Part shown: positions 5,191-5,242 of the stretch, piece by piece
Numbering within the stretch: the first letter of the stretch is position 1
Layout of the letters: each line of letters opens with the position of its first letter
From: a bacterium
GTDB lineage: Bacteria > RBG-13-66-14
Direction: 5' to 3'
Assembly (NCBI GenBank): GCA_026398675.1
Contig: JAPLSK010000338.1
Location: 1-5,242 of the forward strand
DNA length: 5,242 bases
The notes under the pieces: model-generated
The model's database searches: none
The model's input: only the letters and a program-made list of their open reading frames with translations
What the model was told of the DNA's origin: nothing
Translations under genes and position numbers: made by a program

Positions 5191-5207
5191 GGGGTTTAAA
5201 CCCCTTG
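5188..5207 (-). repeat. Palindromic repeat family A, copy 4
   Basis: Perfect palindrome CAAGGGGTTTAAACCCCTTG with the family flanks (GGG before and TCTCTGTCTCC after, minus strand). It sits immediately upstream of and partly within the -35 region of the selenoprotein promoter, so it could be a passive repeat, an end-of-transcript hairpin for an upstream gene, or a protein-binding palindrome. Confidence 0.85.
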
Positions 5208-5217
5208 CCCTTCCTTC

Positions 5218-5235
5218 TTCCCCCCTCGGGGGGAA
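5218..5235. other. GC-rich inverted repeat near the window edge
   Basis: TTCCCCCC and GGGGGGAA are separated by two bases, giving a tight 6-8 bp hairpin. Neither strand has a T tract after it, so a standard intrinsic terminator is not supported. It could end a minus-strand gene lying beyond the window. The 107 bases from 5136 to the window end otherwise hold only the promoter and palindrome copy 4; I see no gene in them. Confidence 0.3.
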
Positions 5236-5242
5236 TCACCAG

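Overview
The window looks like bacterial chromosome from a GC-rich, probably Gram-negative organism. It encodes a signal-peptide-bearing multiheme cytochrome, a putative lipoprotein and a secreted protease whose C-terminal domain resembles FlgD/T9SS sorting modules. That mix is common in FCB-type and candidate phyla recovered from anoxic sediment metagenomes. This placement is a guess from gene style; there is no marker gene here.

Layout. At the left edge, on the + strand and in A-rich DNA unlike the rest, is the C-terminal end of what is probably a serine recombinase. It runs into the 3' end of a minus-strand tRNA-Glu(CTC). Upstream of that lie tRNA-Gln(CTG) and then four protein genes, all on the minus strand. 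In transcription order (right to left) these are: (i) a degenerate 5'-nucleotidase/metallophosphatase-like domain fused to a four-heme c-type cytochrome, 5135-3831; (ii) a C_GCAxxG_C_C-family putative redox protein, 3753-3283; (iii) an exported subtilisin-family protease, 3251-1248; (iv) a small putative lipoprotein with a PsbP/DcrB-like domain, 1175-570. Gaps are 31 to 77 bases, so one transcript from the TATAAT-type promoter near 5164-5190 is plausible.

Main result. The phosphatase-cytochrome gene is interrupted by an in-frame UGA (4994-4992). Upstream of the UGA the frame is open for 47 codons, starts at an ATG and encodes a signal peptide followed by the first strand of the domain. Downstream it continues with the rest of the domain and four CxxCH sites. 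The UGA lies in a C-G-[UGA]-P-A-N-R-L-G-G-L context, where homologues I recall carry C-G-C. A 9-bp hairpin with a GG-initiated 7-base loop follows at bacterial SECIS distance. The best reading is a 434-residue selenoprotein with Sec48. UGA serves as an ordinary stop in two neighbouring genes, so a general code change is unlikely. Ordinary gene calling would start the gene at a TTG at 4979 and lose the signal peptide and the Cys-Gly-Sec motif.

Between the genes are four copies of a perfect or interrupted palindrome (core CAAGGGGTTTAAACCCCTTG) and three loci of a second repeat (core TTTTGCCGGGGGCATAACTCG). One copy of the second repeat sits inside a palindrome copy, and another supplies the last codons and stop of the C_GCAxxG gene. 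These look like REP- or MITE-like dispersed elements.
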